Shown one piece after another: positions 11,357 to 20,263 of a stretch of DNA of 64,000 nucleotides (positions are counted from its first letter, which is position 1; every line of letters begins with the position of its first letter). A model generated the notes under the pieces. The model did not search any database, was not told where the DNA came from, and saw only the letters and a list, made by a program, of their open reading frames with translations. The DNA comes from Sulfuritalea sp. (GTDB lineage: Bacteria; Pseudomonadota; Gammaproteobacteria; Burkholderiales; Rhodocyclaceae): assembly GCA_016712985.1 (NCBI GenBank), contig JADJQA010000002.1, positions 124,001-188,000 on the forward strand, written 5' to 3'. Position numbers and translations under genes: made by a program.

Positions 11357-12256
11357 CTACCTGCGGCTCACCGAAGCGACGCCGGCGATCACCAGCGCGC
11401 AGCCGACCATCTGTGCGGTCGAGAAACCCTCGCCCAGCAGCAGCCAGGCGAAGACGATGGTCAGCAGCGGCCCGAGCATGCCCACCAGCGCCACCTGCCC
11501 GCTGCCGATGCGGCGAATCGCGGCGGACAGGGCGAAGACCGGCAGCACGGTGCAGAACAGGCCCATCGCGGCGCCCAGCGCATACACCGCCAGGGCTGCA
11601 CCAGCGCCGCCAGCGGCTGCGTCGCCAGGAAGTGGCCTCCGGTGGCGGCCGTCGCCGCCAGCATCACCAGGGCGGTGCAGCGCGCAGCGCCGAGTTTCGC
11701 GATCATGCCGGCGCTGCCGGAGAGATACAGCGCATAGCTGACCGACGAGGCGACCACCAGGCCGCCGCCAAGCCACACCACCGCCGCGTCGCCGGCGATT
11801 TGCAGGTCGTGGGCGAAGGCTGCCGCGATGCCGGCGTAGCACAGCGCCAGCGCCAGGACCTCGCGGCGGGTGATGCACGGCCGTGCAGCACCACGCCGAA
11901 CAGCAGCGTGAGCGTCGGTGGTGAACAGGATCAGCCGTTCCAGGCCGGCGGAAATGTACTTGAGGCCATTGGAAGTCCAGGATGCTGGCGCCATAGTAGC
12001 CGAGCAGGGCGAGGACGGCGACCGCGCTCCAGTCGCGCAGGCCCAGGGCCGGTGCGTTGCGCGACGCGCTGAAGCCGACCCAGAGGAAGGCCGGCAGCGC
12101 GAAGGCCATGCGCAGGGCCAGCAGCGTGATGGCTTCGACGCCATAGGGATAGGCCAGCTTGACCAGGATCGCCTTGAAGGAAAACCCGAACGCTGCCAGG
12201 ACAGCGAGGGCCATGCCATTGCGATGCGCGGCGCCGGCCCCGGCGGCGAAGGTCAC
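11357..12256 (-). pseudogene. EamA/DMT family transporter (copy 2), frameshifted
   Basis: A ten-helix drug/metabolite permease of unknown substrate. The GTG at 12256 overlaps the stop of the HerA-like gene (GTGA); a more conventional start is the ATG at 12214 (MALAVLAAFGFSFKAILVKL). The N-terminal repeat is in one frame. A shift near 11990 moves to a second frame (KYISAGLERLILFTTDAH, LALALCYAGIAAAF), and another near 11590 returns to the frame ending GCALVIAGVASVSRR. Correcting them gives a complete permease. Its 3' half is duplicated at 8587-9088. Confidence 0.75.
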
Positions 12257-13800
12257 CGGCGGCGGCCACCCATGATCGAGCCCAATACGCCGCGCACGAT
12301 CTCGCGACCCACCGAAGAACCAATGGCGCGCACGGCGCGGCTCACGGCGGCTTCGGCCACGGACTGCCTGCCGCGCGTACCGGCGCTCGCGCCGCCTCCG
12401 CCGAACATGCCGCCCAGTGTGTCGCCGAGACCGCCGAAGAAGCCACCGCCGGAGGGTTGTGCTGGGGCGGGCGCCTTTTGACCGGCGCCGGGTCCGGGGG
12501 CCGCGTCTTGGCCGGCGCCCTGCGGCACCGCGGCGCCTTGCAGTTTCTCGTAGGCCGATTCGCGATCGAGCAGCTTTTCGTAATGCCCAGCGATCGGAGA
12601 AGCGGCGATCGCGGCGCGGCGCTCTTCGGCGCTCAGTGGCCCGATGCGCGAGGCGGGCGGCAGCACCATGCCACGTTCGACCACGGTCGGTCGGCCGTGT
12701 TCGTCGAGGAAGGACACCAGCGCCTCGCCGACGCCGAGTTCGGTGATCACAGCCGCGGCGTCGAAAGCCGGATTGGCGCGCAGGGTATCGGCCGCCGCCT
12801 TGACCGCCTTCTGGTCGCGCGGCGTGAAGGCGCGCAGCGCATGCTGGACGCGGTTGCCCAACTGGCCGAGCACCTTGTCGGGTATGTCGAGCGGGTTCTG
12901 CGTGACGAAATACACGCCAACGCCCTTCGAGCGGATCAGGCGCACCACTTGCTCGACCTTCTCCATCAGCGCCGGCGGCGCGTCGCTGAAGAGCAGATGC
13001 GCCTCGTCGAAAAAGAAGGCCAGCTTCGGCTTGGGCAGGTCGCCCGCCTCGGGCAGTTGCTCGAATAGCTCGGCCAGCAGCCAGAGCAGGAAGCAGCCGT
13101 ACAGGCGCGGCGAGTTCATCAGCTTTTCGGCCGCCAGCACGTTGATCACGCCGCGGCCATCCTGCGTTTGCATCAGGTCTTCGATATCGAGCATGGGCTC
13201 GCCGAAGAAGCTTGTCCCACCCTGTTCTTCCAGCGTCAGCAGGCCGCGCTGGATGGCGCCGATCGAGGCCGCCGAGACGTTGCCGTACTTGGTCTTGTAA
13301 TCTGCCGCTTGTTCGCCGACATGCTGCACCATCGCCCGCAAATCCTTGAGGTCGAGCAGCAGCAGGCCCTGGTCGTCGGCGACCTTGAACACCAGTTGCA
13401 GCACGCCGCCCTGGGTGTCGTTGAGGTTGAGCAGGCGCGCCAGCAACAGCGGCCCCATGTCGGAAATCGTCGCGCGCACCGGATGGCCGGATTCGCCGAA
13501 CACATCCCAGAACACGATCGGGTTGGCCTGCGGAGTCCAGTCCTTGATGCCGAGGGCATCGAGCCGCTTCTGCAACTTCTCCGAGGCGGCTCCGGCGACG
13601 CCAAGCCCCGACAGGTCGCCCTTGGCATCGGCAAGGAACACCGGGACGCCGGCGTTCGACAACTGCTCGGCCATGCGTTGCAGGGTCACCGTCTTGCCGG
13701 TGCCGGTGGCGCCGGTGATCAGGCCGTGGCGGTTGGCGAGTTGCGGCAGCAGGGAAAGTTCGGTCTCGCCGCTCCTGGCGATGGGCAGTGGCTGGGTCAT
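12253..13800 (-). CDS. HerA-like helicase/ATPase, DUF853 (YjgR family)
   Basis: A 515-residue P-loop ATPase of the HerA/FtsK superfamily. Walker A is GATGTGKT at residues 30-37 and Walker B is KLAFFFDEAHLLFS near residue 265, followed by RSKGVGVYFVTQNPLDIPD and an arginine-finger-like RVQHALRAFTPRDQKA. The family (E. coli YjgR) has no firmly assigned role; DNA translocation is inferred from the fold. The C-terminus is low-complexity, rich in Gly, Ala and Pro with GGGFFGGLGDTLGGMFGGGG. The downstream EamA gene overlaps its stop. No frameshift is seen. Confidence 0.9.
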   Translation of the reverse strand: MTQPLPIARSGETELSLLPQLANRHGLITGATGTGKTVTLQRMAEQLSNAGVPVFLADAKGDLSGLGVAGAASEKLQKRLDALGIKDWTPQANPIVFWDVFGESGHPVRATISDMGPLLLARLLNLNDTQGGVLQLVFKVADDQGLLLLDLKDLRAMVQHVGEQAADYKTKYGNVSAASIGAIQRGLLTLEEQGGTSFFGEPMLDIEDLMQTQDGRGVINVLAAEKLMNSPRLYGCFLLWLLAELFEQLPEAGDLPKPKLAFFFDEAHLLFSDAPPALMEKVEQVVRLIRSKGVGVYFVTQNPLDIPDKVLGQLGNRVQHALRAFTPRDQKAVKAAADTLRANPAFDAAAVITELGVGEALVSFLDEHGRPTVVERGMVLPPASRIGPLSAEERRAAIAASPIAGHYEKLLDRESAYEKLQGAAVPQGAGQDAAPGPGAGQKAPAPAQPSGGGFFGGLGDTLGGMFGGGGASAGTRGRQSVAEAAVSRAVRAIGSSVGREIVRGVLGSIMGGRRR

Positions 13801-13821
13801 GGCAGGGATTTCATCTTTGGG

Positions 13822-14250
13822 TCAGGTGGTCAGGAAAGGATTTTCGACGCGCACGCCGGCGATGGTCTGGCCGTGCTGAATGTCTTCGGAAAGCACGATG
13901 CGGCATTGCGTGGCTTCGGCGAGGGCGACGATCATGCTGTCCCAAAACGACAGGGAGTAGCCCTTCATGATATCGACAGCCCGAAGAACGTGCGAGGTAT
14001 CGGTCGGGACGGCCACCCATGCGCCGTAGATTCCCACCACTTCGCGAGCCCTGGCCAAATCCAATGGTCGCTTGTGCTTGCGCGTGGCATTGGCAAAGAA
14101 TTCCTGCAATACCTGCACGGACACGACGCCCGTCGCGGATCCCCAAAGTCCTCCAAGCACTTCGCCCGCGCGCTCGCGCTTTTCGCCTGCGTCGCGGTCG
14201 TAAGCGTAGATCAGCACGTTGCTATCCACAAAGCAGCGCTCATCGATCAT
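13822..14250 (-). CDS. PIN-domain toxin paired with DUF6364 antitoxin
   Basis: A 142-residue PIN domain. It begins MIDERCFVDSNVLIYAYDRD, with the first Asp in FVDSNVLIY; VVSVQVLQEFFANATRK carries the conserved Glu and SFWDSMIVALAEATQCRIVL the C-terminal Asp, with EDIQHGQ after. It is probably an endoribonuclease toxin. Its start overlaps the antitoxin 3' end by 11 bases, showing a two-gene operon. The gene is intact. Confidence 0.88.
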   Translation of the reverse strand: MIDERCFVDSNVLIYAYDRDAGEKRERAGEVLGGLWGSATGVVSVQVLQEFFANATRKHKRPLDLARAREVVGIYGAWVAVPTDTSHVLRAVDIMKGYSLSFWDSMIVALAEATQCRIVLSEDIQHGQTIAGVRVENPFLTT

Positions 14251-14470
14251 GCAGTTCGTCCCGCACCGGCCGGCTTCCGCCTAGGGGCAAACCTTCTTGC
14301 ATCAATGCCAGCGCCGCGCGGCGGCACCGGTCGTAGTCGCTTTCGCGGCTAACAATGGTTTCGAGTTCTTCTGCGAGAAGTCCGCTGACGCTCGTGTGAC
14401 GCTGCGCAGCAAGCAGCTTGGCTTCACGCAGCAGGCGGGTATCGAGCGAAAGCGTGATGTTCTGTTTCAT
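14240..14470 (-). CDS. Ribbon-helix-helix antitoxin, DUF6364 type
   Basis: A 76-residue protein. MKQNITLSLDTRLLREAKLL forms the ribbon and first helix and HTSVSGLLAEELETIV the second helix, typical of DUF6364/CopG-like antitoxins. The C-terminal half (YDRCRRAALALMQEGLPLGG) is the toxin-binding tail. It lies directly upstream of the PIN gene. A palindrome over its promoter (14499-14513) suggests autoregulation by the RHH dimer. Confidence 0.85.
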   Translation of the reverse strand: MKQNITLSLDTRLLREAKLLAAQRHTSVSGLLAEELETIVSRESDYDRCRRAALALMQEGLPLGGSRPVRDELHDR

Positions 14471-14498
14471 GGCGCCTCCGAATGACGAAACGAAGTCA

Positions 14499-14513
14499 CA
14501 CGTATTCTACGTG
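14499..14513 (-). promoter_or_regulatory. Palindromic operator over the antitoxin -10 box
   Basis: CACGTA-TTC-TACGTG is a perfect two-fold repeat. On the minus strand it contains TAGAAT (14509-14504), a good -10 hexamer about 35 bases before the antitoxin ATG. An RHH antitoxin bound here would block its own promoter. The -35 is not convincing. Confidence 0.55.
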
Positions 14514-14576
14514 AGCAACCTTGGAATGGTAGAATTTGCATCGTCTTCCAATCGAGTTCAAATCAGGGACGTCATC

Positions 14577-15300
14577 ATGGCAGGCCATTCCAAATGGGCC
14601 AATATCCAGCATCGCAAGGGGCGTCAGGACGCCAAGCGGGGCAAGGTGTTCACCAAGCTGATCAAGGAAATCACCGTCGCCGCCAAGATGGGCGGCGGCG
14701 ATGTCGGCGCCAACCCGCGCCTGCGGCTGGCCATCGAAAAGGCCAAGGCGCAGAGCCTGCCCAAGGACAATATCGACAACGCCGTCAAGCGCGGCACCGG
14801 GCAGCTTGAAGGCGTTAACTACGAGGAAGTCCGCTACGAGGGCTACGGCATCAACGGCGCGGCGGTGATGGTGGATTGCCTTACCGACAACAAGGTGCGC
14901 ACGGTGGCGGAAGTGCGCCATGCCTTTGCCAAGCACGGCGGCAACATGGGCACCGATGGCAGCGTGGCCTTCCTGTTCACGCACTGCGGACAGATGCTCT
15001 TTGCCCCGGCACCAGCGAGGCCGCGCTGATGGATGCGGCCATCGAGGCCGGCGCCGAGGATGTGGTAACCAACGAAGACGGCTCGATCGAGGTCATCTCC
15101 CCGCCCAATGACCTGGCCGCGGTCAAGGACGCGCTGGAGAAAGCCGGCTTCAAGCCGGAGTTCGGCGAAGTGACCATGAAGCCGCAGAACGAAACGGCGT
15201 TCGAAGGTGAGGACGCGCTGAAGATGCAGAAGCTGCTTGACGCACTCGAAGCGCTGGACGACGTGCAAGAGGTCTCACCACGGCCGTGATCGACGAATAG
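14577..15300 (+). CDS. yebC: YebC/PmpR-family protein, two frameshifts
   Basis: A conserved DUF28 protein: in some bacteria a transcriptional regulator, more recently linked to rescue of ribosomes stalled on proline stretches. MAGHSKWANIQHRKGRQDAK is the family signature, followed by AAKMGGGDVGANPRLRLAIE and LPKDNIDNAVKRGTG. One C is missing from the run at 15004-15007, after which GTSEAALMDAAIEAGAEDV resumes. A base missing near 15272 hides the usual C-terminal YTTAVIDE, which ends at the TAG at 15300. Both are single-base losses in an otherwise perfect gene. It is the first gene of the yebC-ruvC-ruvA-ruvB series. Confidence 0.92.
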
Positions 15301-15301
15301 C

Positions 15302-16160
15302 TTGGGAACCGCTTCACTGGTGCGCTTCGCCCCGCTGCTCTTCGTCCTGCTCTGGAGCACCGGCTTCATCGGCGCCAAGTTCGGCTTGCCGCATGCCGAC
15401 CCGCTCTCCTTCCTGCTGATCCGCTACCTGCTGGTGCTTTCGCTGATGACGCTGCTGGCGCTGTTGATGCGCGCGCCGTGGCCGAAGGATGGGCGCCAGT
15501 GGTTCCACATCGGCGTCGCCGGCCTGCTGGTGCACGCGGTGTACCTCGGCGGCGTTTTCATCGCCATCTCGAAGGGCCTGCCGGCCGGCGTCACCAGCCT
15601 GGTGGTCGGCATCCAGCCGCTCTTGACCGCCGTCGGCGCCGGCTGGCTGCTGAATGAAGCGGTGCTGGCGCGCCAATGGTTCGGGCTGGTGCTCGGCTTC
15701 GTCGGCGTGGCCCTGGTCGTGTCGGGCAAGCTCGGCAGCAGCTTCGGTCTGGAGGCGCTGTGGCCCGCGCTGGCGGCACTCGCCGGGATCACCGTCGGCA
15801 CCCTGTACCAGAAGCGGTTCTGCCCGATCTTCGACTGGCGTACCGGAGCCATCGCCCAGTTCCCGCCTACCGCCGTCGCCACCGGCGTGGTCGTCGGGCT
15901 GAGCGACAGCTTCCGCGTCGAATGGGTGCCGGACTTCATCTTCGCGCTCGCCTGGCTGGTGCTGGTGCTCTCCTCGGCGCGGTCTCCTGCTCAACACGCT
16001 GATCCGGCGCGGCAGTGCGGTGAACCTCGCCAGCCTGTTCTATCTGGTGCCGCCCAGCACCGCGCTGATCGCCTGGTTCCTGTTCGACGAACGCCTGGCC
16101 GGCATGGCGCTCCTCGGCATGGCGCTCGCGGTATGGGGCGTATATCTTGCGCGGAAATGA
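15302..16160 (+). CDS. EamA/DMT family permease inserted before ruvC, frameshifted
   Basis: A ten-helix drug/metabolite transporter, unrelated in detail to the duplicated EamA gene upstream. It starts at TTG 15302 (GTASLVRFAPLLFVLLWSTG), two bases after the yebC stop. HAVYLGGVFIAISKGLPAGV and LVVGIQPLLTAVGAGWLLNE are typical DMT helices. Two missing C residues (near 15972 and 15986) break the frame. Corrected, it continues LLNTLIRRGSAVNLASLFYL and DERLAGMALLGMALAVWGVY, ending at the TGA at 16160. The substrate is unknown. Confidence 0.85.
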
Positions 16161-16228
16161 CGACCATCCGGAGGCAGGGCTGTTGCTGGCGCAGCTTCCG
16201 TGTATTGGCTTGCCACCGCTGAGGTGGC

Positions 16229-16725
16229 GTGAAACCCATCCGCATCCTCGGCATTGACCCCGGCCTGCGCTCGACCGGGTTCGGCGTCATCGACAAGGCT
16301 GGCAGCAAACTCGGCTACGTCGCCAGCGGCTGCACAAGACGGACGCGGCGGGCGGCTTGCCAGCGCGGATCAAGACCATCCTCGACGGGCTCCTGGAGAT
16401 CATCGCCACCTACCGGCCGCAGCAGGCGGCGGTGGAAATCGTCTTCGTCAACGTCAATCCGCAATCCACGCTGCTGCTCGGCCAGGCACGCGGCGCGGCG
16501 ATCGCCGCGCTGGTGACGGCAAAACTGCCGGTGGCGGAATACACCGCGCTGCAGGTCAAGCAGGCGGTGGTTGGTCACGGCAAGGCGGCGAAGCAACAGG
16601 TAGCCGCCATGGTCGCCCGCCTGCTCGATCTGCCCGGCGCACCCAGCGCCGACGCCGCCGACGCGCTGGCCTGCGCGATTGCCCACGCCCACGGCGGGCA
16701 GGGCATGGGCGCGCTGGCTCGCTAG
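16229..16725 (+). CDS. ruvC: Holliday junction resolvase RuvC, one frameshift
   Basis: Cuts Holliday junctions bound by RuvAB. GTG at 16229 starts KPIRILGIDPGLRSTGFGVI, with catalytic D9 in GIDPG. One T is missing near 16337, in what should read GCIKTDAAG. The second frame gives LPARIKTILDGLLEIIATYR, the second acidic residue in VEIVFVNVNPQ, and the final pair in SADAADALACAIAHA. The corrected length of about 166 residues is normal. It is followed by a glycosyltransferase gene rather than directly by ruvA. Confidence 0.92.
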
Positions 16726-16757
16726 GGCAGGCGGGTGCGCCGCGGCAGGCTGGTGTA

Positions 16758-18077
16758 ATGGACGCGCCGGCGCCCTGCCCGCATGGCCAATCGCCCGGAG
16801 GTCGCACCGCGGCCGAGCCGACGTCATCTGCTTTCGCGGAAACGAGGCCGGGGGGAAAGCAGTCCATTCTCTACGCCTGGGAATTCGGCGCGAATCTTGG
16901 CCATGTCGGGGCCTTCATGCCGCTGGCGCGCGCCTTGCGCGACCAGGGTCACGAAGTGCATTGGATGGTGACCCAGCCGGCGGTTGTCGGCGACTTCCTG
17001 GCCGGCGCGGGCTTCACCTGGCTTGCCGCGCCGAGCGTACCCGAAGCCACCCGGCCGGGCCCGCCCCTGACCTATGCCGATATCCTGCTGCGCTTCGGCT
17101 ACGCCGAACCGCGCGCCCTGTTCGGCCTGGTCGGCGGCTGGCGCGAAGCCATGCGCCTCACCGGCGCCAGGCTGGTGCTGGCCGACCACGCGCCGACTGC
17201 GCTGCTCGCCGCGCGCAGCATGGGTCTGCCGGTCATGCTGTTCTCCAACGGCTTCACCGCCCCGCCGCGCCGCAGCCCCCTGCCCAACATGCGGCCGTGG
17301 GCGCCGCTGCCCGAACAGACCATCAGCCAGCTCGACCAAAGCGCGCTCGCCGCGGTAAACCAGGTCCTGGCTCGCTACGGCTGCGCGCAGTTGCCACACC
17401 TGGCCGACCTGTTCGACGTGGCCGAAGAGGCGCTGGTGACCTTCCCCGAACTCGACCACTATGCCGACCGCGGGCCGGCGCGTTACTGGGGCAGTCTGCC
17501 CAGCGCCGGCGCCGGACGCCGCGTGACCTGGCCGGCCGGCCGGACGCCGCGCCTGTTCGCCTACCTGCGCCCCGAGAGCCCCCACCTCGAAGCCGTACTG
17601 GCCGCGCTGCTGGCCCTGGGGCAATCCACGGTGCTGTATTTTCCGAACATGCCGCCCGCCATGGCCGCGCGTTTCGTTGCGCCGCATCTGAGCTTTCTTG
17701 ACCATCCGGCCGACATCGAGCAAATGACGCGCGAAGCCGATGCGGCGATCACCTACGCCAGCCTGGCGACGACGACGGCCTTTCTGCTGGCCGGCAAACC
17801 GCTGCTGATGCTGCCCGGACACCTGGAGCAGTTTCTGGTCGCGCGACGCGTGGAGGAAATGGGCGCCGGTCGACTGGTGAATCCGGAACAGCCGGCGGGT
17901 GACCTGCGCGGCGCAATCGCCGACCTGATCAATAATCCATCCTGGCGCGCCAACGCCCGGGCGTTTGCCGCCAAATACGCCGCATTCGACCAGCGCGCGG
18001 TGATCGGCAATCTGGTCCGGCGCATCGGGGAAATGCTCGATGGCCACGGCTCGGATCCAACCAGGGAGTTGCCATGA
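16758..18077 (+). CDS. MGT/UGT-type glycosyltransferase between ruvC and ruvA
   Basis: A 439-residue GT-B enzyme of the nucleotide-sugar MGT/UGT class. The N-terminal domain is YAWEFGANLGHVGAFMPLAR, with the Gly-His motif typical of the first loop. The C-terminal nucleotide-binding part reads EADAAITYASLATTTAFLLA, then GKPLLMLPGHLEQFLVARRV, an MGT-like donor-site pattern. There is no signal peptide or membrane helix. The acceptor is unknown. Its stop overlaps the ruvA start (ATGA), so it is translated with ruvA. This position within the ruv cluster is unusual. Upstream in-frame sequence overlapping ruvC is not part of the gene. Confidence 0.85.
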   Translation: MDAPAPCPHGQSPGGRTAAEPTSSAFAETRPGGKQSILYAWEFGANLGHVGAFMPLARALRDQGHEVHWMVTQPAVVGDFLAGAGFTWLAAPSVPEATRPGPPLTYADILLRFGYAEPRALFGLVGGWREAMRLTGARLVLADHAPTALLAARSMGLPVMLFSNGFTAPPRRSPLPNMRPWAPLPEQTISQLDQSALAAVNQVLARYGCAQLPHLADLFDVAEEALVTFPELDHYADRGPARYWGSLPSAGAGRRVTWPAGRTPRLFAYLRPESPHLEAVLAALLALGQSTVLYFPNMPPAMAARFVAPHLSFLDHPADIEQMTREADAAITYASLATTTAFLLAGKPLLMLPGHLEQFLVARRVEEMGAGRLVNPEQPAGDLRGAIADLINNPSWRANARAFAAKYAAFDQRAVIGNLVRRIGEMLDGHGSDPTRELP

Positions 18078-18670
18078 TTGCTCGCATCACCGGAGTCCTT
18101 GTCGAAAAGAACCCGCCTTCCATCACGGTGGATGTGCAAGGCCTCGGCTATGAAATCGATGTGCCGATGAGCACTTTCTACAACCTGCCGGCTGCGGGCG
18201 AGAAAGTGTCGCTGCATACCCACCTGATCGTGCGCGAGGACGGCCACTTCCTCTACGGCTTCGCTTCGCAGGACGAACGCAGCGCTTTCCGCCAGTTGCT
18301 GAAAATCAGCGGCATCGGCGCGCGCACTGCGCTGGCCGTGCTCTCCGGCATGTCGGTGACGGAACTTGCGCAGGCCGTCACCTTGCAGGAAGCCGGACGA
18401 CTGACCAAGGTACCCGGCATCGGCAAGAAAACCGCCGAGCGCCTGCTGCTGGAACTGCGCGACCGGCTGCCGAAGACGCTGGCCACCGCAAGCGCAAGAG
18501 TCGGCGCCGGCGACACGGCGCCCGATGCCGCCTCCGACATCATGAACGCGCTGCTGGCGCTCGGTTACAACGAACGCGAGGCGCTCTCGGCGATGCAGGG
18601 GCTGACGCCCGAGGTTTCGGTTTCGGACGGCATCCGTGCGGCGCTGAAGCTGCTGTCCAAGGGCGGATGA
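18074..18670 (+). CDS. ruvA: Holliday junction DNA helicase subunit RuvA
   Basis: A tetrameric junction-binding protein that loads RuvB. The 198 residues include the N-terminal OB fold (MIARITGVLVEKNPPSITVD), two helix-hairpin-helix motifs (ISGIGARTALAVLSG and VPGIGKKTAERLLLEL) and the C-terminal RuvB-binding domain (DIMNALLALGYNEREALSAM). Intact. It overlaps the glycosyltransferase stop, and is separated from ruvB by 1.6 kb carrying two nuclease-type genes, unlike the usual ruvA-ruvB adjacency. Confidence 0.97.
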   Translation: MIARITGVLVEKNPPSITVDVQGLGYEIDVPMSTFYNLPAAGEKVSLHTHLIVREDGHFLYGFASQDERSAFRQLLKISGIGARTALAVLSGMSVTELAQAVTLQEAGRLTKVPGIGKKTAERLLLELRDRLPKTLATASARVGAGDTAPDAASDIMNALLALGYNEREALSAMQGLTPEVSVSDGIRAALKLLSKGG

Positions 18671-18832
18671 TCCAATCGGCTAAACTTGTGCGGTGACGTC
18701 GTTGAAGAAGAACTCTCCTCGGTCATGCGCTATTCATTGACTGATCCTGGCATCGAGGATTCGACTGAGTCGGCAATCGATTCGTAGCTGAACGCGCACC
18801 TGCGGGACTTATTGAAAGATTAGTGTTTTGAA

Positions 18833-19760
18833 ATGAACAACACCGCCGGCTTATCCATAAACCTGCACTTCTCCGAGCGTAGCTGGAACAGTCTTGTGAT
18901 TGCAGATGCTTCTTCGCAAAACGCCAAGGTATTGTCTGCCCCGAAAAGCAAACTTGAGGAGCTTGTTGCAAGGGATGAATTGAAAAGGTCAGGAGTTTAT
19001 TTTGACCGGCCCCAATTCAGAGGAAGATTTTGGATTGGAAGGTTATATAGGCGAAAGTGACAACCTTGCAGCCCGACTACGTTCTCACGCCAAGAAAAAG
19101 GCGTTCTGGAGTCGGGCCTATGTGGCCGTTTCCAAGGACTCCTGGTTTTCGAAGTCACATATCCGGTTTCTTGAAGCGCGCCTCATCATGCAAGCTAAAC
19201 GCGCACCGTTGATTACCCGCATCACTAACGACAAGCAGGATTTGAGCTATGACCGCCTACCGGACGGAGAGGTCGCCAACCTTGAAGACTTTGTGAGCTT
19301 CCTCGCCCTCATCATGCCGGCGATCGGTTGTCCGCTTTTCAGTTTTCCTGACTCAGTCCATGCTGGAACGCGCTCCGTGGGGCAGCCAACTATTCCCTTG
19401 GCCGTTGGGGAGGAAACCCATTTTGAGCTTGCCAAAGGCGCGGCTCGCGGTGTCGCCTATCTAAGAGACGGTGCATTTTGGGTCTGCCAGGGTTCCACCG
19501 CCAGAATGGAAGAGTACTCATCGCTGAGGGATGGTTATCGAAAGGCGCGTCGCACTCTCATGGAACGCGACATTCTTGTTAGAGACGAGCGGCGAGGTCT
19601 CTTGGTATTTACGCAGGACGTCCCCTTCAACAGCCCTAGCGATGCGGCGGCCGTGATTGGAACAACAAGCCTGAATGGACGAAAAGAGTGGAAGGTGCTC
19701 GGGACCGGCACTACCTATGCCGATTGGGAAGAAAAAGCGGCCACCACGGACGCGACGTAG
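18833..19760 (+). CDS. GIY-YIG nuclease with C-terminal DUF4357, one frameshift
   Basis: About 305 residues after correction. ATG at 18833 (MNNTAGLSINLHFSERSWNS) leads to the GIY-YIG domain. SGVYF carries the first signature (GVY for GIY) and LEGYIGESDNLAARLRSHAK the second (GYIG). WSRAYVAVSKDSWFSKSHIRF and LEARLI supply the conserved Glu. The C-terminal half (FELAKGAARGVAYLRDGAFW, SLRDGYRKARRTLMERDIL, SPSDAAAVIGTTSLNGRKEW) is a DUF4357 domain. The frame breaks at a TTTT run near 19005, inside the first signature. Base composition is clearly lower in GC than the neighbours, suggesting transfer. It is followed at 18 bases by a restriction-enzyme-like gene. Confidence 0.82.
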
Positions 19761-19778
19761 TCGACTCCGGAGTTATCC

Positions 19779-20261
19779 ATGGCCGAGACATTACCAGTTC
19801 TACAATTTTCGCATTTCGAGCACGCTGCCCTTATTCGCGCCGTTGTGGAAGATTTTGCGCCGCGCTTTGTGCCTGATTGCGTGGCAATCTATGTGGACGA
19901 CACTCGTGACGACTTGGAGCCCAGCGAATTAGCGTTGCTGGCGGACTTGGGTATCGATGTTGATTCGCGCGGCAAGATGCCGCATGTAATGCTTCACTCG
20001 GTCGAGAAAAATTGGCTGCTACTGGTCGAGGCGGTAACCAATCATGGCCTGATCGATGACAAGCGGCACGCCGAGCTGACCAAGCTGTGCGCGCGATCAA
20101 CGGCGGGCCTGATATTCGTAACGGCGCTCCCGAGCCGCGCCATCATGGCCGACCTTCCGGGAGAAATCGCCTGGGAAACCGTAGTGTGGACGGCAGATGA
20201 ACCTTCGCACCTGATCCACTTCAATGGCGCGCGTTTTCTTGGCCCGTACAAAGCGCCCTGA
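19779..20261 (+). CDS. BsuBI/PstI-type restriction endonuclease C-terminal domain
   Basis: A 160-residue stand-alone protein matching the catalytic C-terminal half of BsuBI/PstI restriction enzymes; full-length members are about 320 residues with an N-terminal helix-turn-helix part, absent here. AIYVDDTRDD (36-45), GKMPHVMLH (65-73), NWLLLVEAVTNHG (78-90), EIAWETVVWTAD (129-140) and HLIHFNGARFLGP (144-156) follow family order. From memory the family usually has KMPDV; His at position 69 would remove a candidate metal-binding Asp. No methyltransferase lies nearby. The stop is two bases before the ruvB ATG. Confidence 0.8.
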   Translation: MAETLPVLQFSHFEHAALIRAVVEDFAPRFVPDCVAIYVDDTRDDLEPSELALLADLGIDVDSRGKMPHVMLHSVEKNWLLLVEAVTNHGLIDDKRHAELTKLCARSTAGLIFVTALPSRAIMADLPGEIAWETVVWTADEPSHLIHFNGARFLGPYKAP

Positions 20262-20263
20262 CC

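Noticed and set aside
16254..16757. A long in-frame N-terminal extension of the MGT glycosyltransferase over ruvC
   Set aside because: The stretch is ruvC read out of frame, rich in Arg and Ala; the transferase fold starts after the ATG at 16758.
18671..18832. A small gene between ruvA and the GIY-YIG gene
   Set aside because: Only short frames with no start signal or similarity; treated as the boundary of the inserted cassette.
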